Assembly: GCA_016868475.1 (NCBI GenBank) | Contig: VGGU01000012.1 | Coordinates: forward strand, 1-46,596 | Origin: Bacteroidota bacterium | GTDB taxonomy: Bacteria > Bacteroidota > Bacteroidia > Chitinophagales > Chitinophagaceae | Length of the DNA stretch: 46,596 bases | Direction: 5' to 3' | In this document: positions 31,700 to 40,220 of the stretch, in pieces | How the letters are laid out: the number at the start of each line of letters is the position of its first letter | Numbering within the stretch: position 1 is the first letter of the stretch | Position numbers and translations under genes: made by a program | The notes under the pieces: generated by a model | Told to the model about the DNA's origin: nothing | Seen by the model: the letters and a program-made list of their open reading frames with translations, nothing else | The model's database searches: none

Positions 31700-32902
31700 A
31701 TGACTACTATTGGTATTATTCGGGAGGGCAAAACACCGGCAGATAACCGGGTAGCATTAACTCCTGCACAGTGTAAGTGGCTGCTGAAGAACTTCCCCTC
31801 GCTTAGCATATTAGTTCAGCCCTCCGAAAAAAGATGTTTCTCCGATCGAGAATATGAACGAGCGGGTGCTATGTTAACTGAGGATCTTTCCGGAGCAACC
31901 TATTTGTTTGGAATAAAAGAAGTTCCCATACAGTGCATCTTGGAGAGTAAAACCTACTTATTCTTTTCACATACAAAAAAACTCCAGCCCTATAATCAGC
32001 AATTGTTTCATACGCTGATGAAAAAAAAGACCACGTTGATTGATTATGAATGCTTAGAGCACGATGATGGTCAGCGCATTATTGGATTTGGGTTTTTTGC
32101 AGGTGTAGTGGGGGCCCATAATGGGATCATGGCCTATGGCAAAAGAACTGGAACATTTAATTTAAAAAGAGTTTATAAACAAAAGAATTTCAAAGAGTTA
32201 ATTCATAGTTATTTTGAAATTAAATTGCCGCCAATCAAAATTGCCGTTACGGGTTCTGGGCGCGTGGCCCACGGAATCATGGAGGTCTTAAACCTTATGG
32301 GAGTAAGGGAAGCGGAGCCAGATGAGTATCGCTCAACAGTGTTTAGTTATCCTGTTTACACACAATTAAAAGCCGGAGATTTATTTAAAAACCGAATTAC
32401 CGGGGGGTATAATCGTGAAGAATTTCATACCAATCACCAAGACTATCGTTGTCTTTTTGAGTCCTATACTTCTTGCACGGATATTTTACTGAATGGCATT
32501 TATTGGGAGGAAGGTATGGAAAGGTTGTTTGATGCAGCTGCCGTGAAGCAACCTGAGTTCAGAATCGTAACAATAGCTGACATTACGGACGATGCATTTG
32601 GCTCCATTCCGATTAATTTAGGTGATCAAACCATTGAGGACCCTGTGTATGGCGTTGATAAAACTAGTCTGCAAAAAACAGCACCCTACCTTGCCAACGG
32701 TGTAGATGTTATAGCAGTAGGAAACCTGCCTAATGAACTACCCAAAGATGCTAGTCGTTACTTTGGTGAACAACTCATTAAATTCATATTGGAAGACCTG
32801 CTTGTGAAGGGTAGCTCACCTATATTGAAACGCGCCACTATATTAAAGGATGGCATTTTAACAGACAACTATCAGTACATGCGGGATTATGCTACTCAAT
32901 AA
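31700..32902 (+). CDS. saccharopine/lysine dehydrogenase-family oxidoreductase (AlaDH/PNT fold)
   Basis: About 400 aa. The N-terminal domain starts IGIIREGKTPADNRVALTP, and the block FFSHTKKLQPYNQ is typical of lysine-2-oxoglutarate reductase and Lys1-type saccharopine dehydrogenases. The nucleotide-binding domain has VTGSGRVAHGIMEVL. These enzymes make or cleave saccharopine from lysine and 2-oxoglutarate; direction and cofactor cannot be told. The start is ATG 31700 or 31694: the -7 element at 31666-31673 excludes the GTG at 31673. With the glutaryl-CoA dehydrogenase at 4286 it could be part of lysine degradation. Confidence 0.8.
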   Translation: MTTIGIIREGKTPADNRVALTPAQCKWLLKNFPSLSILVQPSEKRCFSDREYERAGAMLTEDLSGATYLFGIKEVPIQCILESKTYLFFSHTKKLQPYNQQLFHTLMKKKTTLIDYECLEHDDGQRIIGFGFFAGVVGAHNGIMAYGKRTGTFNLKRVYKQKNFKELIHSYFEIKLPPIKIAVTGSGRVAHGIMEVLNLMGVREAEPDEYRSTVFSYPVYTQLKAGDLFKNRITGGYNREEFHTNHQDYRCLFESYTSCTDILLNGIYWEEGMERLFDAAAVKQPEFRIVTIADITDDAFGSIPINLGDQTIEDPVYGVDKTSLQKTAPYLANGVDVIAVGNLPNELPKDASRYFGEQLIKFILEDLLVKGSSPILKRATILKDGILTDNYQYMRDYATQ

Positions 32903-32906
32903 AAAG

Positions 32907-33644
32907 TTACATATACAGATAAAAATCTTTTAGAAGCGAAATGGCTTGAGGGCTATAGTTATTAGGGTCCCCCTGAACAATAAGGTCAGATTCTTTGTAG
33001 GAAGATGATGTTGACCCATTATTTCTTCGGCATTTAACCAGAATTCTTGAGATCATTTTATGAGGATAAGGTCTAACATAGCAGCATTCTGTTATTGATA
33101 GTTGCAACAACTCACAATTCTTGACTAAATCATTTTTTCTGCTTAGCGGTAATAGTAAAAAAATATATCCTGCTGTGTTTAGTAGTCGACTGCTTGTTAA
33201 CAGCAGCTCAGACAACGTGAGGCTTGTATCGTGAAAAGCTAAGTTTTTTGCTCTTGAATTTGCCAGCAGGTCTCTCTCAAAAAAAGGCGGGTTGCTGACA
33301 ATTATATCAAACCCATTTTGATCATCGTATTGCTTAATATCTGCTTGTAGCACCTGAATTTTTTTACGCCAAGGCGAAAGCTCAACATTCTCTTTAGCCT
33401 GCCGTGCAGCCGCTTCATCAATCTCTATGGCTGTGATGGTGCAATTGACCAATAGCTGCGCTGCCATCAGTGAAAGAAGCCCGGTACCTGCTCCGATATC
33501 TAGAATGCGGGGTGATGGTAAACTTGAGCCAACAATTTTTTGAGCTACCCAGGCGCCAAAAATACAAGCATCAGTGCTTACTTTCATTGCACATTGATCT
33601 TGCTTGATGGAAAACTGCTTAAAGGTAAAAGTAGACTGTCCCAT
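32907..33644 (-). CDS. trmN6: tRNA1(Val) (adenine(37)-N6)-methyltransferase
   Basis: A 245-aa class I SAM-dependent methyltransferase. The SAM motif is ILDIGAGTGLLSL (residues 47-59) and the N6-adenine catalytic motif NPPF is at 118-121. The N-terminus FTFKQFSIKQDQCAMKVSTD matches the YfiC/TrmN6 family, which methylates A37 of tRNA1-Val with anticodon (cmo5)UAC. That tRNA, with A37, is encoded at 17406-17480. The start codon directly follows the tsaD stop on the same strand, so they form an operon. Confidence 0.9.
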   Translation of the reverse strand: MGQSTFTFKQFSIKQDQCAMKVSTDACIFGAWVAQKIVGSSLPSPRILDIGAGTGLLSLMAAQLLVNCTITAIEIDEAAARQAKENVELSPWRKKIQVLQADIKQYDDQNGFDIIVSNPPFFERDLLANSRAKNLAFHDTSLTLSELLLTSSRLLNTAGYIFLLLPLSRKNDLVKNCELLQLSITECCYVRPYPHKMISRILVKCRRNNGSTSSSYKESDLIVQGDPNNYSPQAISLLKDFYLYM

Positions 33645-34688
33645 TTACCAGTTTGCTCTTGCCGAAGAGGAGAGTGTAAGTTTGCTACGCTGATTGTCCA
33701 AGTATTTGTAGTAGGCAGCAATAGCAATCATCCCTGCGTTGTCGGTGCAATACTCAAAAAGAGGTATAGAGGCTTTCCATCCTTTTTGTTGGGCCAATGC
33801 TGTGAACTCTTTTCGTAGTCCTTTGTTGGCAGATACGCCTCCTGCCAGACAAATCGATTGAATCCCAGTTTGGTGAACGGCTTTTTCTAATTTATCGAGT
33901 AAAATAGATATGATACGCTGTTGGATGGAAGCGCATATGTCAGATAAATTGTCTGCGATAAACTTATCCTGCTCCAGTTTAGAAACCTGTAGCCCTTGTT
34001 TGTAGGATACTGATTTGCCAGCCTGTTGAAGAAAGTATAAAATAGAAGTTTTTAATCCACTGAAACTAAAATTCAATCCTTCTATCTGGGGCTTAGGGAA
34101 ATTAAAGCGTTTGCCATCACCGGACTGAGCATAGTGGTCTATAAGTGGTCCTCCTGGGTAAGGGAGTCCAAGTAGTTTTGCCGATTTGTCAAAGGCTTCT
34201 CCGGCAGCATCATCAATTGTTTCTCCAAGTACTTTCATAATGAGAGGGGAGTCGCATTGTATTAATTGTGTATGTCCACCGCTAACTGTTAAACATAAAA
34301 AAGGGAACGATGGTTTGGGGGAACCAATCAGGTTGGCCAATACATGCGCCTGCATATGATGCACTGCAATCAGGGGAATATTTTGTGATAACGCCAGTGA
34401 TTTGGCAAATTGACCCCCCACTAACAAGGATCCAATAAGCCCAGGACTCTGTGTATATCCCACTGCGTTAATTTCTGACATTTGTAAACCTGCTTGTTTT
34501 AATGCAGCATCAACTACGGGAACAATATGTTGCATATGTGCTCTGGAGGCTAATTCAGGCACCACACCCCCATATTGCTCATGCACTTTTTGGCCTGCAA
34601 CAATATTGGAAACTATACAGCCATCGACGCAAACTGCAGCAGCAGTTTCGTCGCAGGAGGATTCTATAGCTAAAATTCTAACAGGCAT
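33645..34688 (-). CDS. tsaD: tRNA threonylcarbamoyladenosine biosynthesis protein TsaD
   Basis: A 347-aa Kae1/Qri7/TsaD protein transferring threonylcarbamoyl to A37 of ANN-decoding tRNAs. The N-terminus ILAIESSCDETAAAV, the metal-binding H111 and H115 (HMQAH), SGGHTQL and the C-terminal CLAGGVSANKGLR are all present. Full length for the family. trmN6 follows with no gap. Its t6A product is the substrate of MtaB, encoded at 21112. Confidence 0.97.
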   Translation of the reverse strand: MPVRILAIESSCDETAAAVCVDGCIVSNIVAGQKVHEQYGGVVPELASRAHMQHIVPVVDAALKQAGLQMSEINAVGYTQSPGLIGSLLVGGQFAKSLALSQNIPLIAVHHMQAHVLANLIGSPKPSFPFLCLTVSGGHTQLIQCDSPLIMKVLGETIDDAAGEAFDKSAKLLGLPYPGGPLIDHYAQSGDGKRFNFPKPQIEGLNFSFSGLKTSILYFLQQAGKSVSYKQGLQVSKLEQDKFIADNLSDICASIQQRIISILLDKLEKAVHQTGIQSICLAGGVSANKGLRKEFTALAQQKGWKASIPLFEYCTDNAGMIAIAAYYKYLDNQRSKLTLSSSARANW

Positions 34689-34693
34689 TACAG

Positions 34694-34701
34694 CAAAAAT
34701 A
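34694..34701 (-). promoter_or_regulatory. -7 promoter element (TATTTTTG) of tsaD-trmN6
   Basis: Exact TAnnTTTG match on the minus strand ending 5 nt before the tsaD ATG. It separates this operon from the permease gene that ends at 34725. Confidence 0.55.
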
Positions 34702-34724
34702 GGAAAGTCCCTTTGCTACCTAGG

Positions 34725-35984
34725 TTATTTGCTTCTAATGGCAACAACCGGGTCCATTCGAGCGGCCTGGCGTGCAGGCACAAATCCTGCAATCACGCCC
34801 ACGAGTATGCAAATGCCGATTGCCAAAAACATATTTGCGGAGGATATGTAAACGGGAAAATTCAACGCTTTGGTTAATACCTGTGTGAGTAACAAAACAA
34901 GTGAAAGTCCAATAAGTCCGCCGATTATGCACAGGAAGGAGGACTCCAATAAAAATTCGGTTAAGATAATGTGACTTTTTGCGCCAATTGCTTTTTTTAG
35001 GCCAATTTGACTGGTTCTTTCGCGAACGGTAACAAACATGATATTAGCCACACCAAACATTCCTACAATCAAGGATAGCGTAGCAATTGCCCAGCCGCCA
35101 ATATTTACATTGACAAATATGTCGCCAATCACCTTGCTAAAGTCATTGATATCATTCAGAGCAAAATTATCTTCCTGTGTGGGAGAAAGTTTTCGAATGG
35201 CGCGCATAGTGCCGGCCAGTTCGTCTTTCACCGCTTTGCTGGTTAAATTGGGTTTTCCCTGAACCATGATTAGGGGATCTGCTCTCAACTCATTCATAAT
35301 GGTGCGACCAAAGCGATAGGGTACTATAAGACTATTATCAAATTGCCAACCTCCATCTCCCATTACACTTTTACCCTGTTTCTTGATCACTCCTATGACT
35401 AAAATCTTTTTACCTCTCACTTCCACATATTTATCTGCAGCCAATTCGGGTTTTCCAAAAAGTTTCTCAGCCACTTCATGTCCAATCAGTCCAACATTAG
35501 CAGCGTTGTCAAACTCACGTTCTAAAAATGAACGCCCAGTTGCGATGGCTAACATTTGAATCTTTTCAAAATCCTGACTGATACCCTGTACAATTGTTCC
35601 ATTTAATTGCTTGCCTCCAAATTCTATGGGATAATTTGATGCAATGTGAAAGGCAACATATTGAGCGGTAGAAGTTCTTTTTCGAATCTCTTCCGTTTCC
35701 AGGTATCGGGGTGCGGGCCTTTTTACAAATTTCCACCACGGATAGTCTGGACCTCCTCCACTATACTCCCATCTGTCTATGTAAATGGTATTGTTGCCAA
35801 GAGATTTGATCTCGTTTTGAATATTCTGTTCAAGACTGTTTACGGTGGCTAATACCCCGATGATGCAAAATATGCCAATGGTAATGCCAAAAAGCGAGAG
35901 GAATGTTCTTAGCTTGTTTTTCCAAAGTTCCTGAGCTGCCATTTTAAAGCTGCTGGAAAGGATTTCTAATGTTCGCCGAAACAT
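34725..35984 (-). CDS. MacB/FtsX-type ABC transporter permease
   Basis: A 419-aa permease. One transmembrane helix near the N-terminus (TFLSLFGITIGIFCIIGVLATV) is followed by a large periplasmic MacB-like domain (about 40-285). Three C-terminal helices with the FtsX signature follow (FVTVRERTSQIGLKKAIGA, then PARQAARMDPVVAIR). Such proteins pair with a MacB/LolD-type ATPase and usually a periplasmic adaptor; neither is adjacent here. Export of a peptide, lipid or lipoprotein is possible but unproven. Confidence 0.92.
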   Translation of the reverse strand: MFRRTLEILSSSFKMAAQELWKNKLRTFLSLFGITIGIFCIIGVLATVNSLEQNIQNEIKSLGNNTIYIDRWEYSGGGPDYPWWKFVKRPAPRYLETEEIRKRTSTAQYVAFHIASNYPIEFGGKQLNGTIVQGISQDFEKIQMLAIATGRSFLEREFDNAANVGLIGHEVAEKLFGKPELAADKYVEVRGKKILVIGVIKKQGKSVMGDGGWQFDNSLIVPYRFGRTIMNELRADPLIMVQGKPNLTSKAVKDELAGTMRAIRKLSPTQEDNFALNDINDFSKVIGDIFVNVNIGGWAIATLSLIVGMFGVANIMFVTVRERTSQIGLKKAIGAKSHIILTEFLLESSFLCIIGGLIGLSLVLLLTQVLTKALNFPVYISSANMFLAIGICILVGVIAGFVPARQAARMDPVVAIRSK

Positions 35985-35988
35985 AGTG

Positions 35989-35996
35989 CAAATGTA
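35989..35996 (-). promoter_or_regulatory. -7 promoter element (TACATTTG) of the permease gene
   Basis: Exact TAnnTTTG match on the minus strand ending 4 nt before the ATG at 35984. Confidence 0.55.
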
Positions 35997-36054
35997 GAGG
36001 CTAATGCGCTGGTATTTCCAACAAATTGACAGGCGGTGAATAGCTATGCTGGCT

Positions 36055-36062
36055 TACCTTTG
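36055..36062 (+). promoter_or_regulatory. -7 promoter element (TACCTTTG) of prfC
   Basis: Exact TAnnTTTG match 9 nt before the ATG at 36072. It rules out the in-frame GTG at 36036 as start. Confidence 0.55.
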
Positions 36063-36071
36063 CGCCGCAAC

Positions 36072-37658
36072 ATGAAATACCAGGAACCCATATCTCGCAG
36101 ACGAACCTTTGCCATTATTTCTCACCCCGATGCGGGAAAGACTACGCTAACTGAAAAGTTTTTACTTTTTGGTGGTGCCATCCAAGTGGCTGGAGCTGTA
36201 AAAAGTAACAAGATTAAGAAGCATGCTACCAGTGACTTCATGGAAATTGAAAGACAGCGTGGAATTTCGGTGGCTACTTCGGTAATGAGCTTTGAATACA
36301 AAGGAACATTGATCAATCTGTTGGACACACCCGGTCACAAAGATTTTGCTGAAGACACCTACCGCACTCTTACTGCTGTGGACAGTGTAATCTTAGTTGT
36401 GGACAGTGTTAATGGTGTAGAGGAACAAACCCGTCGTTTGATGGAAGTGTGTAGAATGCGAGATACTCCAGTGATTCTTTTTATCAACAAAATGGATCGG
36501 GATGGTAAAAATCGTTTTGATTTGTTAGAAGAAGTAGAAAAAGAGCTATCTATTGAATTACATCCAATGACATGGCCCATTAATAGTGGGAAGGAATTTA
36601 AAGGGGTGTATAATATCGCAGAAAAAAATTTATTGTTATTTCAGGCGGGCACTAAAGGAAATGAAGATGCTTTAACGGTGGATAATCTTTCAAGCACCAT
36701 CTTGGATGAACGGTTGGGTGAAAAGGATGCAGCAATACTCCGCGAGGATGTTGAATTGATTGACGGGGTGCATGGGGCTTTGTCTGTTGAACGGTATTTG
36801 GCTGGCAAGGTAGCTCCGGTATTTTTCGGAAGTGCCATCAACAATTTTGGGGTGCGTGAAATGTTGAACACGTTTATCCGTATTGCCCCTGCTCCTCAAT
36901 CAAGAGCCACTTCCACCAGACAGGTAGATCCTAATGAAGATAAAATGACGGGTTTTGTTTTTAAGATTCATGCCAATTTAGATCCCAAGCACCGAGACAG
37001 GATCGCTTTTATGCGTATCTGTTCTGGTAAGTTTGAACGCAATAAATATTTCCATCACGTTCGTCTCGGCAAGGAGATTAGATTCAGCAATCCCTATTCG
37101 TTTATGGCCCGCGACAAAAGCATTATTGAAGATGCATTTGCTGGGGATGTTGTAGGCTTATTTGACACTGGAAACTTTAAGATTGGTGATACACTTACGG
37201 AAGGAGAGAAATTTTATTTTACCGGCATTCCTTCATTTTCGCCTGAAATTTTCAAAGAAGTGGTCAACAAGGATCCTCTAAAGACTAAGCAATTGGAAAA
37301 GGGTCTGCTGCAATTAACGGAGGAGGGAGTGGCGCAGCTGTTTACACAGTTTGGAGGTACAAAAAAGATCATTGGATGTGTAGGAGAGTTGCAGTTTGAA
37401 GTAATCCAATATAGACTATTACATGAGTATGGAGCCTCAGTTGTTTTTAATCCACTCTCGTTTTACAAGGCCTGCTGGCTAACAGGGGCTGATGAAAAAA
37501 AACTAGAAGATTTTCTTCGCTTCAAACAAGCCAATGCAGGGGCAGACAAAGATGGAAATCCAGTGTACTTGGCACAGAGTGAATGGTTCTTGAATACTGA
37601 AATTTCTAATAACCCCGACATCCAGTTTCACTTTACCAGTGAAATCCATCGTGGATGA
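36072..37658 (+). CDS. prfC: peptide chain release factor 3
   Basis: A 528-aa translational GTPase, close to the 529 aa of E. coli RF3. It recycles RF1/RF2 from the ribosome after termination. The G1 motif is in [14 protein letters not shown]2/G3 in [14 protein letters not shown] and [12 protein letters not shown], and G4 in FINKMDRDG. The C-terminal domains III-IV are present ([23 protein letters not shown]). The start is ATG 36072 from the promoter position and family length. Its stop shares the hexamer TGATCA with the facing purB stop. Confidence 0.96.
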   Translation: MKYQEPISRRRTFAIISHPDAGKTTLTEKFLLFGGAIQVAGAVKSNKIKKHATSDFMEIERQRGISVATSVMSFEYKGTLINLLDTPGHKDFAEDTYRTLTAVDSVILVVDSVNGVEEQTRRLMEVCRMRDTPVILFINKMDRDGKNRFDLLEEVEKELSIELHPMTWPINSGKEFKGVYNIAEKNLLLFQAGTKGNEDALTVDNLSSTILDERLGEKDAAILREDVELIDGVHGALSVERYLAGKVAPVFFGSAINNFGVREMLNTFIRIAPAPQSRATSTRQVDPNEDKMTGFVFKIHANLDPKHRDRIAFMRICSGKFERNKYFHHVRLGKEIRFSNPYSFMARDKSIIEDAFAGDVVGLFDTGNFKIGDTLTEGEKFYFTGIPSFSPEIFKEVVNKDPLKTKQLEKGLLQLTEEGVAQLFTQFGGTKKIIGCVGELQFEVIQYRLLHEYGASVVFNPLSFYKACWLTGADEKKLEDFLRFKQANAGADKDGNPVYLAQSEWFLNTEISNNPDIQFHFTSEIHRG

Positions 37659-39008
37659 TCAATTAGGAATAGGGGCTTGCATCCCTGTATAATTATGGGG
37701 GGTAATCTTTTTTAATTCCTTTTTTACAGCAGCGGTTACGGCAAGTTTATCAATAAATTGATGAAGAGTTTTTTGGTCAATTTTTTGTTTACCTCTTGTC
37801 AGTTCTTTTAGCGCCTCATAAGGGTTAGGATATTTTTCTCTCCTTAGAATAGTTTGAATAGCTTCTGCAACTACGGCCCAATTTGAATCCAGGTCTGCAT
37901 AGATCTTTGAATCATTAAGCAGCAACTTGTTTAAGCCCTTTTCAATAGACCGAAACGAAATGAGCGTATGTGCAACCGGCACCCCTAAATTTCTTAATAC
38001 GGTGGAATCGGTCAAGTCTCGCTGTAGTCTTGAAATGGGCAGTTTATCTGCTAAATGTGAAAGTAAAGCATTGGCTACACCCAAATTGCCTTCGGCATTT
38101 TCAAAATCAATAGGATTTACCTTGTGTGGCATTGCTGAGGATCCGACTTCTCCCTTTTTAGTTTTTTGAAAAAAATATTCCAGGGAGACGTAAGCCCACA
38201 TATCTCGACAAAAATCTATTAATATAGTGTTGATTCGTTTGAGGGTGTCCAGCTGAGCAGCCAATTGATCATAATGCTCGATCTGTGTGGTATGTTGCTG
38301 ACGAACTAACCCGAGGTTATTCAAGAATTCATTTCCAAACTTAATCCAGTTTATAGCAGGAAAAGCTACGTGATGGGCATTGAAATTTCCGGTAGCCCCT
38401 CCAAACTTACCGGTAAATGGAATTCCAATAAACTGTTCTATTTGGCCTTGTAATCGTTCTACAAAAACGGCAATTTCCTTACCCAGCTTTGTTGGAGAAG
38501 CAGGTTGCCCATGTGTTCTGGCCAGCATGGGAATTTCGCTCCATTTTTTAGCCAGCAGGGATAATTCATTTTTCAAATTGAGCAAGCAAGGAAGATAATC
38601 GTATTCCATAGCATGTTTCCAAGCAAGGGGCATTGCTGTGTTATTGATGTCTTGAGAGGTGAGTCCAAAGTGCACCCACTCCACGCAACTTTCAGCACCC
38701 CATTCTTGCAATTTGTTTTTAATGAAATATTCTACAGCTTTTACATCATGATTGGTGATTTTCTCAATGCTCTTAATTGCCTCGGCATCAGCTAAGCTAA
38801 ATTCATCTATTAATTTTTTTAAATTCCTCCGTACAGGAGCAGTAAGTGAAAAAAGTTTTTTTTGCTCTAGGGCAAGTAAATATTCAATTTCAATACGCAC
38901 TCGATATTTGTGTAAGCCAAACTCAGAAAAAAATTCATCCAACTGGTGAACCTGACTATGGTATCGACCATCAACTGAGGATAAAGCAGTTAGTGTATTT
39001 AGTTCCAT
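37659..39008 (-). CDS. purB: adenylosuccinate lyase
   Basis: A 449-aa fumarase/aspartase-superfamily enzyme of purine synthesis, cleaving SAICAR and adenylosuccinate. The superfamily signature is GSSAMPHKVNPIDFENAEG, with TSQDINNTA and ARTHGQPASPTKLGKE upstream. Start TALSSVDGRY matches the E. coli-type PurB subfamily. The ATG at 39008 is about 43 nt from a -7 element that is interlocked with that of mqnA. Confidence 0.96.
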   Translation of the reverse strand: MELNTLTALSSVDGRYHSQVHQLDEFFSEFGLHKYRVRIEIEYLLALEQKKLFSLTAPVRRNLKKLIDEFSLADAEAIKSIEKITNHDVKAVEYFIKNKLQEWGAESCVEWVHFGLTSQDINNTAMPLAWKHAMEYDYLPCLLNLKNELSLLAKKWSEIPMLARTHGQPASPTKLGKEIAVFVERLQGQIEQFIGIPFTGKFGGATGNFNAHHVAFPAINWIKFGNEFLNNLGLVRQQHTTQIEHYDQLAAQLDTLKRINTILIDFCRDMWAYVSLEYFFQKTKKGEVGSSAMPHKVNPIDFENAEGNLGVANALLSHLADKLPISRLQRDLTDSTVLRNLGVPVAHTLISFRSIEKGLNKLLLNDSKIYADLDSNWAVVAEAIQTILRREKYPNPYEALKELTRGKQKIDQKTLHQFIDKLAVTAAVKKELKKITPHNYTGMQAPIPN

Positions 39009-39037
39009 ACAGAAGTGGAAGGGCAGTCTTGAAATAC

Positions 39038-39045
39038 TACCTTTG
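39038..39045 (+). promoter_or_regulatory. -7 promoter element (TACCTTTG) of mqnA
   Basis: Exact TAnnTTTG match 20 nt before the TTG start at 39066. It faces the purB element across 6 bp. Confidence 0.5.
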
Positions 39046-39051
39046 TACTGG

Positions 39052-39059
39052 CAAAATTA
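39052..39059 (-). promoter_or_regulatory. -7 promoter element (TAATTTTG) of purB
   Basis: Exact TAnnTTTG match on the minus strand, 43 nt before the purB ATG. With the mqnA element it forms a face-to-face pair, so both promoters cannot easily be occupied at once. Confidence 0.5.
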
Positions 39060-39065
39060 ATTGAA

Positions 39066-39848
39066 TTGGATAAGATAAGGGTTGGAATCGTCAACTATTT
39101 AAACACCCGCCCACTAATAAAGGGGTTAACGCAACTAGCCCTTGAAGGGGAAATACTTTTAACGGAGAATTATCCAGCTCAAATTGCCGAAGAGTTGATG
39201 CTTGGAAAAATCGATGTTGGACTAGTGCCGGTTGCCATCATTCCTCAATTAAAGCAGGGCAGGATTATAGGTTCGCACTGCATTGCATCTTATGGTGCAG
39301 TAGCTTCGGTTTGTTTATTCAGCGATCAACCCATTGAGACGCTGGATGCTATCTATCTGGATTATCAAAGCCGCACTTCTGTGTTATTGCTGCAAATTCT
39401 TTTAAGGGATTATTGGAAAAAGGAGGTTCACTTTATTCCCTCCAGTTCTTCCTCCTACATGGATAATATTGGAGAGGGGAGTGGGGGTTTGGTTATTGGC
39501 GATCGAGCGCTCCAAGCCTATGACCGCTTCCGTTTTAGGTATGACCTGGGAGAAGCCTGGCAACAGCTTACGGGATTGCCTTTTGTGTTTGCCGTTTGGG
39601 TTGCTGTTAACCCTTTATCAGACAATTTTGTTACCAAGTTTATCCAGGCAAATGAGTCAGGGTTGCGTTCAAAATCCACAATTGCTACAGAAAATGCTAA
39701 GTTGATTAATTATGACTTACATCATTACTTCACCAACAATATAGACTACCGGCTGACCGAGGAAAAGAAAAAGGCACTTGATTATTTTCTGTCACTTTGT
39801 TCCACCTTGTCGCCTTTATCCTTAATCCCTGAATCCAAAAATATTTAA
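39066..39848 (+). CDS. mqnA: chorismate dehydratase MqnA (futalosine pathway)
   Basis: A 260-aa protein of the MqnA family, which dehydrates chorismate as the first step of the futalosine route to menaquinone. The N-terminus KIRVGIVNYLNTRPLIKGL, with DVGLVPVAIIPQL, YLDYQSRTSV and LPFVFAVWVA, fits the family. No ATG is near; TTG 39066 places the conserved start correctly. MqnA and MqnD are related, but the residues here look like MqnA. Other menaquinone genes are not in the window. Confidence 0.9.
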   Translation: MDKIRVGIVNYLNTRPLIKGLTQLALEGEILLTENYPAQIAEELMLGKIDVGLVPVAIIPQLKQGRIIGSHCIASYGAVASVCLFSDQPIETLDAIYLDYQSRTSVLLLQILLRDYWKKEVHFIPSSSSSYMDNIGEGSGGLVIGDRALQAYDRFRFRYDLGEAWQQLTGLPFVFAVWVAVNPLSDNFVTKFIQANESGLRSKSTIATENAKLINYDLHHYFTNNIDYRLTEEKKKALDYFLSLCSTLSPLSLIPESKNI

Positions 39849-40220
39849 CTGAACTTGGTAGGGATGCAAACCCTTTTTATTTCGATCAAAGGGGGTTGGA
39901 TAAATGGGTGACATCTCAATATCGAACTTTAAAAAAATCAATTGGTTGGTCAAGAAATTTCTTGAGTTGCAGACAAGCTACTTCAATTGAATCTTTTGAA
40001 TGGGTTGTTGTTAAGGTGCTTGCCATACCTCTTGCTGTCCTGATTTTTCCTTCCGGCAGGTGTTTAAGTACTTTTGTTTATACCAGCCTTAGGAAAGTGT
40101 GTGTAAACCTGTTGATTTCTCCTGTACTGGTCGAGTAGCAATACTCTTGAATAGGTTTCGTAAAAATGAGTGGGATAACATTTTATCAATCTGTGCCTTA
40201 AAATTACGAAATTAGCTCTG
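39849..40220 (+). other. 372-bp gap with an unassigned protein-like reading frame
   Basis: No recognised gene. One frame is open from 39833 to 40138; its first usable start is TTG 39896, giving 80 codons. The reading includes NPFYFDQRGLDKWV, then YRTLKKSIGWSRNFLS and a hydrophobic run VVVKVLAIPLAVLIFP. The composition looks like real protein, possibly the C-terminal remnant of a decayed gene at the edge of the glycosyltransferase island. The final 80 bp before 40221 hold no TAnnTTTG element. Confidence 0.3.

Noticed and set aside
36036-36071. GTG start for prfC 12 codons upstream
   Set aside because: The promoter element at 36055-36062 lies inside this stretch, and ATG 36072 gives the family length.
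39871-39893. CCCTTT / AAAGGG inverted repeat after mqnA as a terminator
   Set aside because: Only 6 bp with an 11-nt loop and no T-run after it.
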